A model generated the notes under the pieces. That model searched no databases, was not told the origin of the DNA, and saw only the letters and a program-made list of their open reading frames with translations. From Candidatus Nanopelagicaceae bacterium (lineage in GTDB: Bacteria; Actinomycetota; Actinomycetes; Nanopelagicales; Nanopelagicaceae), in the NCBI GenBank assembly GCA_023260175.1, contig JALQWD010000094.1, forward strand, positions 1-11,414: DNA of 11,414 nucleotides, read 5' to 3'. A program made the position numbers and the translations under genes. This document shows, piece by piece, positions 1-8,768 of this stretch. Each line of letters opens with the position of its first letter. Within the stretch, counting starts at the first letter, position 1.

Positions 1-870
1 TTCGATGTTTTGGTGTGCACCACCATTGTTGAAAGTGGATTAGATATTCCAAATGCAAATACTTTAATTGTGGAACGTGCAGATAAGTTTGGACTTTCTC
101 AATTGCATCAGATACGTGGACGTGTAGGTAGAGGCAGAGATCGCGCCTATGCATATTTTCTTTTCCCTCCGGATAAGCCTTTAACAGAAGTTGCAATCGA
201 TCGACTAAACACAATTGCGACAAATACTGATTTAGGTGCTGGCATGCAGGTGGCTCTAAAAGATTTGGAAATACGTGGAGCTGGCAATTTATTAGGCGGA
301 GAACAATCAGGACATATTGCAGACGTTGGATTTGATTTGTATATGCGAATGGTTGGAGAAGCAGTTAATGATTACAAGACCGGCATAATCGAAACCGAAG
401 AGATTAGCCATGAGTGCAAAATAGAAATACCAGTCGATGCACACCTTCCAGATACATATGTAGATTCAGAGCGACTACGACTTGATATTTATAGAAGATT
501 GGCAGATGTAAAAGAACCTATGGAGATTAAACCAATCGAAGAGGAGCTAATAGATCGCTTCGGACCATTGCCTGAACCTGTGATTGCATTGATTCAAGTT
601 GCAGTCTTGCGAGCTTCTGCGCGCAAACTTGGCATCCGCGAAATGATTCAACAAGGTAAAAATCTCAGAATTTCTCCAATCAAATTGCCAGAATCTAAGC
701 AATTGAAATTACAGAGGCTCTACCCGGGAAGTATGTATAAAGGCGCTACAAATGTGGCTTTGGTCGCTTTACCTGTGCCGGAGTGGTCGCCATTGGGAGA
801 TAAACCTAAATTACGAGATACTTCCGTCATTGCTTGGGCCACTTCGGTGCTCCAGGAGCTTTTAGGCTAG
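1..870 (+). CDS. mfd: Transcription-repair coupling factor Mfd, C-terminal part (5' end outside window)
   Basis: The reading frame is open from base 1, so this is the last 289 residues of a protein that is normally about 1,150-1,200 aa. Mfd is a cytosolic DNA translocase that removes RNA polymerase stalled at DNA lesions and recruits UvrA. Visible in the fragment are the end of the RecG-like helicase core, with TTIVESGLDIPNANT near the start and motif VI (SQLHQIRGRVGRG, fragment residues 33-45), then the translocation segment LEIRGAGNLLGGEQSGH (about residues 87-104). The C-terminal TRCF domain follows (about residues 135-250) and masks the UvrA-binding face in known Mfd proteins. The frame ends in a normal stop with no sign of damage. 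A lipoprotein gene follows after 16 nt, so the two are probably co-transcribed. Confidence 0.96.
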   Translation, partial: FDVLVCTTIVESGLDIPNANTLIVERADKFGLSQLHQIRGRVGRGRDRAYAYFLFPPDKPLTEVAIDRLNTIATNTDLGAGMQVALKDLEIRGAGNLLGGEQSGHIADVGFDLYMRMVGEAVNDYKTGIIETEEISHECKIEIPVDAHLPDTYVDSERLRLDIYRRLADVKEPMEIKPIEEELIDRFGPLPEPVIALIQVAVLRASARKLGIREMIQQGKNLRISPIKLPESKQLKLQRLYPGSMYKGATNVALVALPVPEWSPLGDKPKLRDTSVIAWATSVLQELLG

Positions 871-886
871 AAATCAGAGGGATGTA

Positions 887-1492
887 ATGAAGAAAGTAAT
901 GAGCGCGCTGCTAGTAGTTAGCAGCTTGGTATTTCTAACTGCTTGCGATGCAAACACCGCAGCTCAAATCGGCGATACCAAGATCTCTACAAATACCGTG
1001 CAGTCACGTATTGCTGAAATCAATGCAGAGCGCTTGAACTATGACACTTCGCAGATGCAGTTAAGTGTTGGCGAAGAGTTAAATCGCACTGAGGTTCGTT
1101 TTCTAGTTATTTCTGAAATTTTTAAGAAGATTGCAGCGAAGTCTGGAATCAAAATTACACAAGCAATGAAGGATGCCAAGAAGGCGGATATCTACAATGC
1201 ACTTGGTGGTTCTGATCAGATTGGGCAAGCTTTAGTAGCGGCGCAAATGGCGCCATCTGATTTCGATCTTTACATTGAAGCTGTGCTAATCTCAGATCAA
1301 CTCTCAAAGAATGCAATCGCTGCAGGTGTAGCTGAATCGGATGTCGGAATTGCAGTTCAACAAATTGTGCTTGAACTTACCAAAACCGAAAAGGTAAAAA
1401 TTAATCCTCAATACGGTGCGTGGGATCCAAATGCGGCAGATTTAGTTGCTTTTGATTCTGCAGGCACTGCAATCAAAACACTTACTGCATAA
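887..1492 (+). CDS. Small lipoprotein, possibly with a SurA-N-like domain
   Basis: This 201-aa protein has a lipoprotein signal peptide: MKK at the N-terminus, a hydrophobic core (residues 7-17) and the lipobox LTAC with the lipid-modified cysteine at position 20. The mature protein should therefore be anchored to the outer face of the membrane. After the Cys, AAQIGDTKIS followed by a long helical stretch resembles the start of SurA/PrsA-type chaperone domains (SurA_N). No peptidyl-prolyl isomerase domain is visible, so at most it is a chaperone-like module. An AGAGGG ribosome site (876-881) lies 5 nt before the ATG. It sits between mfd and mazG; mycobacteria also carry a lipoprotein gene (lpqU) in this neighbourhood, but I cannot show that the two are related. 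The lipoprotein call is firm and the SurA assignment is tentative. Confidence 0.75.
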   Translation: MKKVMSALLVVSSLVFLTACDANTAAQIGDTKISTNTVQSRIAEINAERLNYDTSQMQLSVGEELNRTEVRFLVISEIFKKIAAKSGIKITQAMKDAKKADIYNALGGSDQIGQALVAAQMAPSDFDLYIEAVLISDQLSKNAIAAGVAESDVGIAVQQIVLELTKTEKVKINPQYGAWDPNAADLVAFDSAGTAIKTLTA

Positions 1493-1503
1493 AACGTAAA
1501 ACT

Positions 1504-2148
1504 ATGGCATCCGAATTACTTCGTTTACTCGAAGTAATGGATCGTCTCCGTTCGCCCGGAGGTTGCCCTTGGGATGGCGAACAAACTCACCAATCGTTAA
1601 TAAAGTATCTACTCGAAGAGTCTTACGAATTTGTCGATGCAGTAGAAGAAGATGACCGCCAGGCAATGCGTGAAGAGTTGGGCGATATTCTTCTGCAAGT
1701 TTATTTCCATTCTCGAATTGCAGAAGAACATCCAACAGACCCTTTCTCAATCGAAGAGGTTGCGGCGGGGATTGCGGATAAGTTGATTCGCCGCCACCCT
1801 CATGTATTTGGGGATGTTAAGGCGGAAACTTCAGATGAAGTTCTACAAAATTGGGAGAAATTGAAGGCGGCAGAGAAAAATCGCAGCTCTGCCACCGACG
1901 GAATCGCGTTATCCCAGCCAGCACTTCCATTAATCACTAAACTTATCTACCGTGCCGAGAAGAACGGCATCAATTTAGATTTACCAACAACAGATCAGAA
2001 CAATGATGTTCCCGCTGATATCGCCATTGGCGATGCGTTGGTCGCAGCCGTAGCGGCTGCAATTAAGCAAGGAATCGAACCAGAAGATCTCCTACGCGCT
2101 CGTGCACGCGAGATTGCAGAAGAGATTAAGCGGATTGAGTCCTTGTAG
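1504..2148 (+). CDS. mazG: Nucleoside triphosphate pyrophosphohydrolase MazG, reduced second domain
   Basis: MazG hydrolyses (d)NTPs to NMPs and pyrophosphate in the cytosol, cleaning aberrant nucleotides and affecting ppGpp-linked stress responses in bacteria where it was studied. The N-terminal domain is canonical: LRSPGGCPWDGEQTH (residues 15-29), the metal-binding EEsyE (E38, E39, E42) and EELGD (E58, D61). At 214 aa the protein is shorter than E. coli MazG (about 263 aa). In the second half the repeat of the fold is degenerate: IGDALVAAVAAAIKQGIEPEDLLRARA (split here by eye) aligns with the end of the usual C-terminal MazG domain, but the acidic EExxE helix before it is missing. Activity should thus rest on the first domain. 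The start ATG lies 11 nt after the lipoprotein stop and has no clear Shine-Dalgarno sequence, suggesting translation coupled to the upstream gene. Confidence 0.93.
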   Translation: MASELLRLLEVMDRLRSPGGCPWDGEQTHQSLIKYLLEESYEFVDAVEEDDRQAMREELGDILLQVYFHSRIAEEHPTDPFSIEEVAAGIADKLIRRHPHVFGDVKAETSDEVLQNWEKLKAAEKNRSSATDGIALSQPALPLITKLIYRAEKNGINLDLPTTDQNNDVPADIAIGDALVAAVAAAIKQGIEPEDLLRARAREIAEEIKRIESL

Positions 2149-3468
<1,320 letters not shown>

Positions 3469-3470
3469 TT

Positions 3471-3475
3471 AGGAG
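3471..3475 (+). promoter_or_regulatory. Ribosome binding site that fixes a TTG start
   Basis: AGGAG lies 7 nt before TTG 3483 and two bases after the eno stop codon. No ATG or GTG in this frame is better placed before the membrane helix, so this site supports TTG as the start of the FtsB/DivIC-like protein. Confidence 0.75.
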
Positions 3476-3482
3476 TACTAAT

Positions 3483-3893
3483 TTGCCTCGCAGAAGAAGC
3501 AGTTATCGAAAGAAGCGCTTTGATAAAGCATCGCGCTTTCTTTTGGTGACTGGTTTCTTTTTTGGAGCCATTGTCTTAATGGGCTCGCCTTTGCAGAAAT
3601 ACTTTGCGCAACGTGCTCAGATCAATGCTTTATCTGCGCAAGTTTCAGCAAATAGATCGGCGTTAGAAGAAGCTCGGAAAGAGCTCGAACTCTGGAACGA
3701 TCCTAATTACATTAAATCTCAGGCTCGCACTCGACTACATTATGTGCTGCCTGGTGAGCGTCAATATATTTTGACTAACGACATCACACTCGAAGGAAGC
3801 GATAAGACAAATTCTGTTGCTTCAAATGTTCCAACCGGAGTCCCTTGGTATAACCGCTTAATTGCTACGGTTACCGAAGCGGGAAATAAATGA
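3483..3893 (+). CDS. FtsB/DivIC-type septum formation initiator, TTG start
   Basis: This 136-aa protein has the architecture of the DivIC/FtsB family, bitopic membrane proteins that form part of the FtsQ-FtsL-FtsB divisome subcomplex. The N-terminus is very basic and cytosolic (RRRSSYRKKR, residues 3-12). One membrane helix follows (about 19-34), then a coiled-coil stretch (about 42-70) and the family motif LWNDPNYIKSQARTRLHYVLPGE (residues 70-92, split by eye), ending in a variable tail. Translation most likely starts at TTG 3483: AGGAG (3471-3475) lies 7 nt upstream, and the basic N-terminus begins right after it. It follows eno by 14 nt and overlaps the DUF501 gene by four bases (ATGA), so the three genes are probably translated from one mRNA. 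Confidence 0.88.
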   Translation: MPRRRSSYRKKRFDKASRFLLVTGFFFGAIVLMGSPLQKYFAQRAQINALSAQVSANRSALEEARKELELWNDPNYIKSQARTRLHYVLPGERQYILTNDITLEGSDKTNSVASNVPTGVPWYNRLIATVTEAGNK

Positions 3894-4381
3894 GTCGTGA
3901 AGTAACGCAATCTGATTTAGATTGCATCGGTAGACAACTTCAACGTCAACCAAGAGATGTTCACGCAATTGCCTATCGTTGCCCATGCGGCAATCCAGCT
4001 GTTGTTGAAACTCCACCACGTCTTGCAGATGGAACACCATTTCCAACTTTCTATTACGCAACTTGCCCAAAATTAACTGGCGCTATTTCGACTCTGGAAA
4101 ACGGCGGCTTGATGGCAGATATGAATGAGCGACTAAAGAACGATCCAGAGCTCGCCGGCGCATATGCTGCGGCGCATGATGATTATTTAGCTGCACGTGC
4201 AGCGCTTGGCGTCGATGTTCCAGAAGTTGAAGGAATTAGCGCTGGGGGAATGCCAGATCGTGTTAAATGCCTGCATTCTTTGGTCGCGCACTCACTTGCA
4301 GCTGGCCCAGATGTAAATCCACTTGGCGATGAGGCTTTGGCCAAGTTACCAAAATGGTGGTTGGACTCTTCATGCGAGTAG
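3890..4381 (+). CDS. DUF501 family protein with conserved Cys/His positions
   Basis: This 163-aa soluble protein matches the DUF501 family, which sits between the divIC-like gene and ppx in many Actinobacteria and has no established biochemical function. Family-typical stretches are IGRQLQRQPRDVHAIAYRCPCG (residues 13-34, split by eye), the segment FPTFYYATCP (51-60) and the C-terminal DRVKCLHSLVAHSLA (123-137). Cys31, Cys33, Cys59, Cys127, His129 and His134 are arranged in a way that could form a metal site; this is my inference from spacing, not a known fact. The start codon overlaps the previous stop (ATGA), and the 3' end overlaps the probable start of the ppx gene by 10 bases, so production of the three proteins is probably coupled. 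Confidence 0.87.
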   Translation: MSREVTQSDLDCIGRQLQRQPRDVHAIAYRCPCGNPAVVETPPRLADGTPFPTFYYATCPKLTGAISTLENGGLMADMNERLKNDPELAGAYAAAHDDYLAARAALGVDVPEVEGISAGGMPDRVKCLHSLVAHSLAAGPDVNPLGDEALAKLPKWWLDSSCE

Positions 4382-5283
4382 CAGCAATTGATTGCGGCAC
4401 TAACTCAATTCGTTTACTAATCGCAGATGTACTAGGCGATAATTTTCGTGAAGTTGTCCGTGATATGGAAATTGTGCGCTTAGGTCAAGGTGTTGATCAA
4501 ACGGGAGAGTTTCATCCAGATGCAATCGCTAGAACTTTAGCTGCGGTCGATAAATTTGCAGCCGAAATTGCTCGACGCGGAGTTGAGAAAATCAGATTCT
4601 GCGCAACTAGCGCAACTAGAGATGCACGTAATCGCGACTTATTTATTGATGGAGTGAAAGCGAGATTAGGCGTCGCTCCAGAAGTAATTAGCGGAGAAGA
4701 AGAAGCTGCGCTCTCGTTTGCTGGCGCTACAAAAGACCTCCCAGATTCGCTTGCACCATTTCTAGTAATTGATATTGGTGGCGGTTCAACTGAATTTGTA
4801 ATTGGAAATAGATCGGTTGATAAAGCAAAGAGTGTAAATATCGGCTGTGTCCGAATGTCTGAACGCCATTTCAAGAGCGATCCAGCAAGCAAAGAAGAGA
4901 TTGAATCTGCTCGAATCGATATTCAAAAGGCAATTGCAGAAGCATCAGAAGTAGTCGACATCAAATCCGCAAAATCTCTAATTGCCGTCGCAGGAACTGC
5001 AACTACAGTCGCTGCAGCTGCGCTGGATTTGAAAGAGTACGATCGCTACGCGATTCATTTATCGAGAATTTCTTCTGAACAGACTCATCATGTTTCAGAA
5101 ATGTTTTTAAAAGAGAACCGCGCAGAGCGATCTGCTCATGGATATATGCATCCGGGCCGAGTCGATGTCATCGGTGCAGGCTCGTTAGTGCTCTCAGAAA
5201 TCGTGAAAGCGGTAGGCGCAGAGCAGTTCATTGCCTGCGAGTCTGACATCTTGGATGGCATCGCTTTTAGCCTGGGCCAATAG
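4372..5283 (+). CDS. ppx: Exopolyphosphatase / pppGpp phosphatase family (short Ppx/GppA type)
   Basis: The protein belongs to the Ppx/GppA branch of the ASKHA (actin/hsp70/sugar kinase) fold. These enzymes release phosphate from polyphosphate or convert pppGpp to ppGpp. The motifs are clear: phosphate-1 loop AIDCGTNSIRLLIAD (residues 5-19), catalytic-region GEEEA (108-112, Glu109-111), phosphate-2 loop DIGGGSTEFVIG (134-145) and the AVAGTATT adenosine-type motif farther on. At 303 aa it has only the two ASKHA domains and lacks the C-terminal HD domain of the 513-aa E. coli Ppx, like the short actinobacterial homologues. I chose ATG 4372 (MRVAAIDCG) because the phosphate loop should start near the N-terminus; an in-frame ATG at 4354 would add six residues. 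Which substrate it prefers cannot be read from the sequence. Confidence 0.92.
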   Translation: MRVAAIDCGTNSIRLLIADVLGDNFREVVRDMEIVRLGQGVDQTGEFHPDAIARTLAAVDKFAAEIARRGVEKIRFCATSATRDARNRDLFIDGVKARLGVAPEVISGEEEAALSFAGATKDLPDSLAPFLVIDIGGGSTEFVIGNRSVDKAKSVNIGCVRMSERHFKSDPASKEEIESARIDIQKAIAEASEVVDIKSAKSLIAVAGTATTVAAAALDLKEYDRYAIHLSRISSEQTHHVSEMFLKENRAERSAHGYMHPGRVDVIGAGSLVLSEIVKAVGAEQFIACESDILDGIAFSLGQ

Positions 5284-5313
5284 CCACTATTCCCACCTAG
5301 ATACTCCCTGTGC

Positions 5314-5319
5314 TACGCT
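5314..5319 (+). promoter_or_regulatory. Candidate -10 box of the lacI-araBD operon promoter
   Basis: TACGCT, preceded by TGTGC, resembles an extended actinobacterial -10 element, in the 89-nt gap after the ppx-like gene. No good -35 match is seen at the expected distance. The operator begins 2 bases downstream, so the transcription start would fall inside it, a standard layout for repression by LacI-family proteins. Confidence 0.45.
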
Positions 5320-5321
5320 CA

Positions 5322-5335
5322 TGTGAGCGCTCTCA
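5322..5335. promoter_or_regulatory. LacI-type operator 1 (upstream of the sugar operon)
   Basis: TGTGAGCGCTCTCA is a 14-bp palindrome with one mismatched pair (T5324/T5333), centred on the C|G step typical of LacI/GalR-family operators. Bases 5321-5332 are identical to 9471-9482 before the transporter gene. The operon it precedes encodes a LacI-family repressor, so autoregulation is the simplest reading. Confidence 0.8.
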
Positions 5336-5345
5336 AACTGAGGGC
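5329..5345 (+). other. Possible hairpin at the 5' end of the sugar operon mRNA
   Basis: GCTCTCA (5329-5335), loop AAC and TGAGGGC (5339-5345) can pair over 7 bp with one G-U pair. It overlaps the right half of operator 1 and would lie almost at the 5' end of a transcript started from the candidate -10 box. It might stabilise the mRNA, but it may also be a by-product of the operator palindrome. Confidence 0.3.
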
Positions 5346-5372
5346 TTTCAAGAGTGATTAACGAGGAGCTAT

Positions 5373-5711
5373 ATGTGGTCGTTACTAGGTCAATATGACC
5401 GTACTGCCAAAAATAGCTACTTTGGTTATGTCCTGGCTGTCCTTGTAGCTATGGAAACTTTTAATAAGAGCGGACAAAATTACAAAGTTTGGATGTGCGC
5501 TCTAGTGCTAGCCAGTGCGATCTTTATAGCCAAGAAAGCTATTAGCGCAAAATCTCTATTGGGTATTGCAACCGTATTTATTTCTCTTTTCTGGATTCTG
5601 CCAATCTTCAACTCCGAATTCTTCTACAACATTGATGCAACATTTATGTTGCTCCATTCGGCGCTCTCTCTAACTGTGGCAGTAGGCGCATTTACCTACT
5701 TGAAGAACTAA
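5373..5711 (+). CDS. Unrecognised small membrane protein, four predicted helices
   Basis: I do not recognise this 112-aa protein. It has four hydrophobic segments (about residues 16-30, 37-54, 61-79 and 88-109), a short polar N-terminus with WSLLGQYDRT, and basic residues K54, K55 and K60 between helices two and three. It is therefore an integral membrane protein with almost no soluble part. A good GAGGAG site (5363-5368) lies 4 nt before the ATG, which supports real translation. It is the first gene after the operator and overlaps the next gene by one base (TAATG), so it should be co-regulated with lacI, araB and araD. Nothing in it resembles a known sugar permease; transport, sensing or a role unrelated to the sugar are all open. 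Confidence 0.75.
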   Translation: MWSLLGQYDRTAKNSYFGYVLAVLVAMETFNKSGQNYKVWMCALVLASAIFIAKKAISAKSLLGIATVFISLFWILPIFNSEFFYNIDATFMLLHSALSLTVAVGAFTYLKN

Positions 5712-6109
5712 TGGCTAAATATAAATTTGTAGGTTTTCAGGAGCATGTTGAGATTCCCGAAGGATTTGAAAAACTTGAAGTATCGGCAGAAATAGATTGT
5801 GGCGTCCTGGATCCCTTTACTCTAGTTAGCCAACCTAGTGAATTATCCAAATGGTTCTATGCAATTGATGCTCTTGATGCAAAACCGAGCGGAGTAGTTA
5901 TTTTTCGCAATACCGAATATTCAGGTATTTGCATCTCTGCAGATTTAGGTAAGGAATTAACACTAGTTTCTGATCTATTTGGGGAATTCAAGGCAACCGT
6001 TAAAGGCCAAGTTCTAACTATAAATTTCCGTATCCTTACAGATTCCTCAGATACCAAGCGCAAAGAATTTGAATCAATGATCAACTCTCTAAAGGAGTTG
6101 GTCAAATGA
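5711..6109 (+). CDS. Unrecognised 132-aa protein, perhaps a divergent SRPBCC/AHSA1-like fold
   Basis: This soluble 132-aa protein has no signal peptide or membrane helix. The layout alternates short beta-like stretches (for example KELTLVSDLFGEFKATV, then QVLTINFRIL) and ends in a charged helix (RKEFESMINSLKELVK). The segment PFTLVSQPSELSKWF (near residues 35-50) and the final helix recall the START-like SRPBCC/AHSA1 fold, where a SxPxxLxxWF-type helix and a long C-terminal helix close a ligand cavity. This is a guess from pattern only. It begins in the stop codon of the membrane protein gene and its own stop overlaps the lacI start (ATGA), so it is tightly built into the operon. A pairing of this protein with the membrane protein just upstream is plausible but unproven. 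Confidence 0.7.
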   Translation: MAKYKFVGFQEHVEIPEGFEKLEVSAEIDCGVLDPFTLVSQPSELSKWFYAIDALDAKPSGVVIFRNTEYSGICISADLGKELTLVSDLFGEFKATVKGQVLTINFRILTDSSDTKRKEFESMINSLKELVK

Positions 6110-7113
6110 GCAAGAAAGCCAATATTTATGATGTGGCAGAGTTAGCGGGAGTTTCACATCAGACTGTTTCGCGTGTTTTAAATAACCATCCGAGTCTAAG
6201 ACCAGAGACTCGCGAAAAAGTTGAAAAAGCGATTGCAAAATTAAATTACAGGCCAAATCAAGCTGCGCGCCAGTTGGTAACTTCTCAAAGCCGCATGATT
6301 GGCCTATTGATTGCCAACTCGGAATTATTTGGCCCAGCGGCTATTTTGACTGAAATGGAGCGTGAAGCGCGCCTTTCGGGGTACTCGATTATTTCGATTC
6401 CAGTTCTACCTGACTCAAAAGAATCATGGCTTGAGGGAATCGAACATCTTCGAAACCTAGAGATTGATGGAGTAATCACAATTGCTCTTCCTCGCGAGAT
6501 GATGAGTACAGTCGCAAAGAGTCTTTCAGGCGCAGTGATTGTCGTCGTAGACACCGAACCCACAAAAGAATTTGATGTATTTAATATCGACAATAAATTG
6601 GGCGGCAAACTGGCAACCGAACATTTAATTGAATTAGGACATAAAAACATCTTGCACGTAACTGGACCTATAAAGTCCTACGAAGCTGCTCAACGTCGTC
6701 TTGGATATGAAGAGGCAATGAAGAAGGCGAGTTTAAAGCCAGAGTCTGCAGAAGGAGATTGGTCTGTCTCAACTGGTTATAAATTAGGAAAGAAGACCTT
6801 AGAGCGAAAAGTTCGCCCTTCTGCAATGTTCTGCGCAAATGATCATTTGGCACTAGGAGTCATTAAGGCTTTCAATGAGAACGGCCTTCAAGTTCCGAAA
6901 GATTTGAGCATCGTAGGTTTTGACGATCTACCAGAGTCGCCATATTTCATCCCATCTTTAACAACCGTTCGACAGGATTTTAGCGAACTCGGAAGATATG
7001 CAATGGACAAGATGTTGCAACAGTTGAAAGAGCGTCACGATAAAGCAACATTATTAGTAAAACCTGATTTGGTTGTTAGAGAATCAACAGTAAAAGCGCA
7101 AAAAGGAAAATAG
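6106..7113 (+). CDS. LacI-family transcriptional repressor of the sugar regulon
   Basis: A full-length (335 aa) LacI/GalR-type regulator. The N-terminal helix-turn-helix is IYDVAELAGVSHQTVSRVLN (residues 7-26), followed by the hinge region YRPNQAARQL (48-57) whose Leu57 matches the E. coli LacI Leu56 that inserts at the operator centre. The rest is a periplasmic-binding-protein-like core with inducer-site motifs AAQRRLGY, GDWS, CANDHLALG and GFDDLPESPYFIPSLTTVRQDF (near the C-terminus, split by eye). The reading helix has His18, Gln19 and Arg23 at the positions of E. coli LacI Tyr17, Gln18 and Arg22. That suits the lac-like GTGAGC half-sites at 5322 and 9473. AGGAG (6093-6097) precedes the ATG by 8 nt. 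It is encoded with araB and araD, so a pentose or its derivative is the likely inducer; the sequence does not fix which. Confidence 0.92.
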   Translation: MSKKANIYDVAELAGVSHQTVSRVLNNHPSLRPETREKVEKAIAKLNYRPNQAARQLVTSQSRMIGLLIANSELFGPAAILTEMEREARLSGYSIISIPVLPDSKESWLEGIEHLRNLEIDGVITIALPREMMSTVAKSLSGAVIVVVDTEPTKEFDVFNIDNKLGGKLATEHLIELGHKNILHVTGPIKSYEAAQRRLGYEEAMKKASLKPESAEGDWSVSTGYKLGKKTLERKVRPSAMFCANDHLALGVIKAFNENGLQVPKDLSIVGFDDLPESPYFIPSLTTVRQDFSELGRYAMDKMLQQLKERHDKATLLVKPDLVVRESTVKAQKGK

Positions 7114-7115
7114 CA

Positions 7116-8768
7116 ATGGCAGATAAATATGTGATCGGAGTCGATTACGGAACACTTTCAGGCAGAGCACTTGTAGTACGTGCTTCTGATGGAAAAGAGA
7201 TGGGTTCTGCAGTATTTGAGTACCCAAATGCCGTTATGGATCGCGTGTTAAATTCAAGTGGCGCGGCTCTTGGGCCGGATTGGGCGCTCCAAGATCCACA
7301 AGATTATGTTGAGGTTTTAAAGCATGCAGTGCCAGAAGCGGTAAAAGTAGCTGGAATTAGCGCTGCTGATGTAGTCGGAATTGCTACAGATTTCACGGCC
7401 TGCACCATGGTTCCCGTATTTGAAGACGGAACTCCTTTCTCTGCTCGTGATGAATACAAGAAGAATCCACATGCTTATGTGAAGCTTTGGAAACACCATG
7501 CTGCGCAACCACATGCAGATCGCATAAATGAAATGGCGCGTCAGCGTAATGAAAAGTGGTTACCTCGATACGGCGGACAGATTTCATCTGAATGGGAGCT
7601 AGCTAAAGGTTTGCAACTTTTAGAAGAAGCTCCAGAAATTTACAATGCGATGTACAAATGGGTAGAAGCAGCCGACTGGATTATTTGGCAACTTTGCGGA
7701 AAATATGTTCGCAATGCATGCACTGCAGGTTATAAAGGCAACTTGCAAGATGGTGCATATCCATCAAAGGAATATTTCAAAGCGCTAAACCCTGCATTTG
7801 AAAACTTCGAAGAGAAGATTTCACACACAATTGGACAGTTAGGCGATGCTGCAGGAACGCTTACTGCGGAAGCTGCGGCATGGACAGGATTACCAGAAGG
7901 CATTGCTGTTGCAGTTGGCAACGTAGATGCTCACGTAACAGCGCCAGCGGCTAAAGCAACAGAGCCAGGTCAAATGGTTGCGATTATGGGGACTTCAACT
8001 TGCCACGTTATGAATCACAATGCGATTACTGAAGTTCCAGGTATGTGTGGCGTTGTAGATGGTGGAATTGTCAGCGGACTTTACGGTTACGAAGCTGGCC
8101 AATCAGGTGTTGGAGATATCTTCGCTTGGTATGTAAATAACCAAGTGCCACAGAATTATTTTGAAGATGCAAAGGCAGCAGGGAAGTCTGTTCATCAGCA
8201 CTTAACTGACTTGGCTGCTGCTCAACCAATTGGTGCACATGGCTTAGTTGCCCTTGATTGGCATAGCGGGAATCGCTCTGTTCTAGTCGATCACGAACTA
8301 AGCGGCCTACTACTTGGTGCAACCCTTACAACCACCGCAGAAGAGATTTACCGCGCTTTGCTTGAATCAACAGCCTACGGAACCCGCATGATTGTTGATA
8401 CTTTCGCTAAATCCGGAGTACCAGTTAAAGAGTTCATTGTCGCTGGCGGCCTACTAAAGAATGCCTTTTTAATGCAGCTCTATTCAGATGTAACTCGACT
8501 TCCAATTTCGACAATTGATACTGATCAGGGTCCAGCGCTTGGTTCGGCAATCCATGCAGCCGTGGCTGCTGGCCTATATAAAGATGTAAATGCTGCTGCA
8601 GATGCGATGGGCAAAGTAAACAAGCATGTTTACACACCAAATGAGGAGCGTGCTAAGCAATACGACAAACTGTATGCAGAGTATGCAGAGCTGCATGATT
8701 ACTTTGGTCGCGGCACGAACAATGTAATGAAACGTTTAAAGAAGTTGAAGCGCGAGGTATCAGAATGA
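7116..8768 (+). CDS. araB: L-ribulokinase (FGGY family)
   Basis: AraB phosphorylates L-ribulose to L-ribulose 5-phosphate with ATP, the second step of L-arabinose breakdown. The 550-aa protein shows the two FGGY kinase domains: the N-terminal phosphate loop IGVDYGTLSGRALVV (residues 7-21), ATDFTACTMVPV, and the probable catalytic base Asp271 in GNVDAH. In the C-terminal domain are MGTSTCHVM, the ALDWHSGNRS segment, and the ATP-binding IVAGGLLKNAFLMQ and DQGPALGSAIHAA. The GTLSGRA variant and GTSTCH are characteristic of ribulokinases rather than xylulose or glycerol kinases. It starts 2 nt after the lacI stop, with AAGGAAAA (7103-7110) as ribosome site, and ends in an ATGA overlap with araD. 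Expression should follow the upstream operator. Some AraB enzymes also accept ribitol or D-ribulose, so exact substrate range is not certain. Confidence 0.94.
   Translation: MADKYVIGVDYGTLSGRALVVRASDGKEMGSAVFEYPNAVMDRVLNSSGAALGPDWALQDPQDYVEVLKHAVPEAVKVAGISAADVVGIATDFTACTMVPVFEDGTPFSARDEYKKNPHAYVKLWKHHAAQPHADRINEMARQRNEKWLPRYGGQISSEWELAKGLQLLEEAPEIYNAMYKWVEAADWIIWQLCGKYVRNACTAGYKGNLQDGAYPSKEYFKALNPAFENFEEKISHTIGQLGDAAGTLTAEAAAWTGLPEGIAVAVGNVDAHVTAPAAKATEPGQMVAIMGTSTCHVMNHNAITEVPGMCGVVDGGIVSGLYGYEAGQSGVGDIFAWYVNNQVPQNYFEDAKAAGKSVHQHLTDLAAAQPIGAHGLVALDWHSGNRSVLVDHELSGLLLGATLTTTAEEIYRALLESTAYGTRMIVDTFAKSGVPVKEFIVAGGLLKNAFLMQLYSDVTRLPISTIDTDQGPALGSAIHAAVAAGLYKDVNAAADAMGKVNKHVYTPNEERAKQYDKLYAEYAELHDYFGRGTNNVMKRLKKLKREVSE

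Noticed and set aside
4512..4892. A 126-aa minus-strand open frame inside the ppx-like gene
   Set aside because: The + strand frame carries all the Ppx/GppA motifs. The reverse frame has no recognisable domain, and I see no promoter or ribosome site for it.
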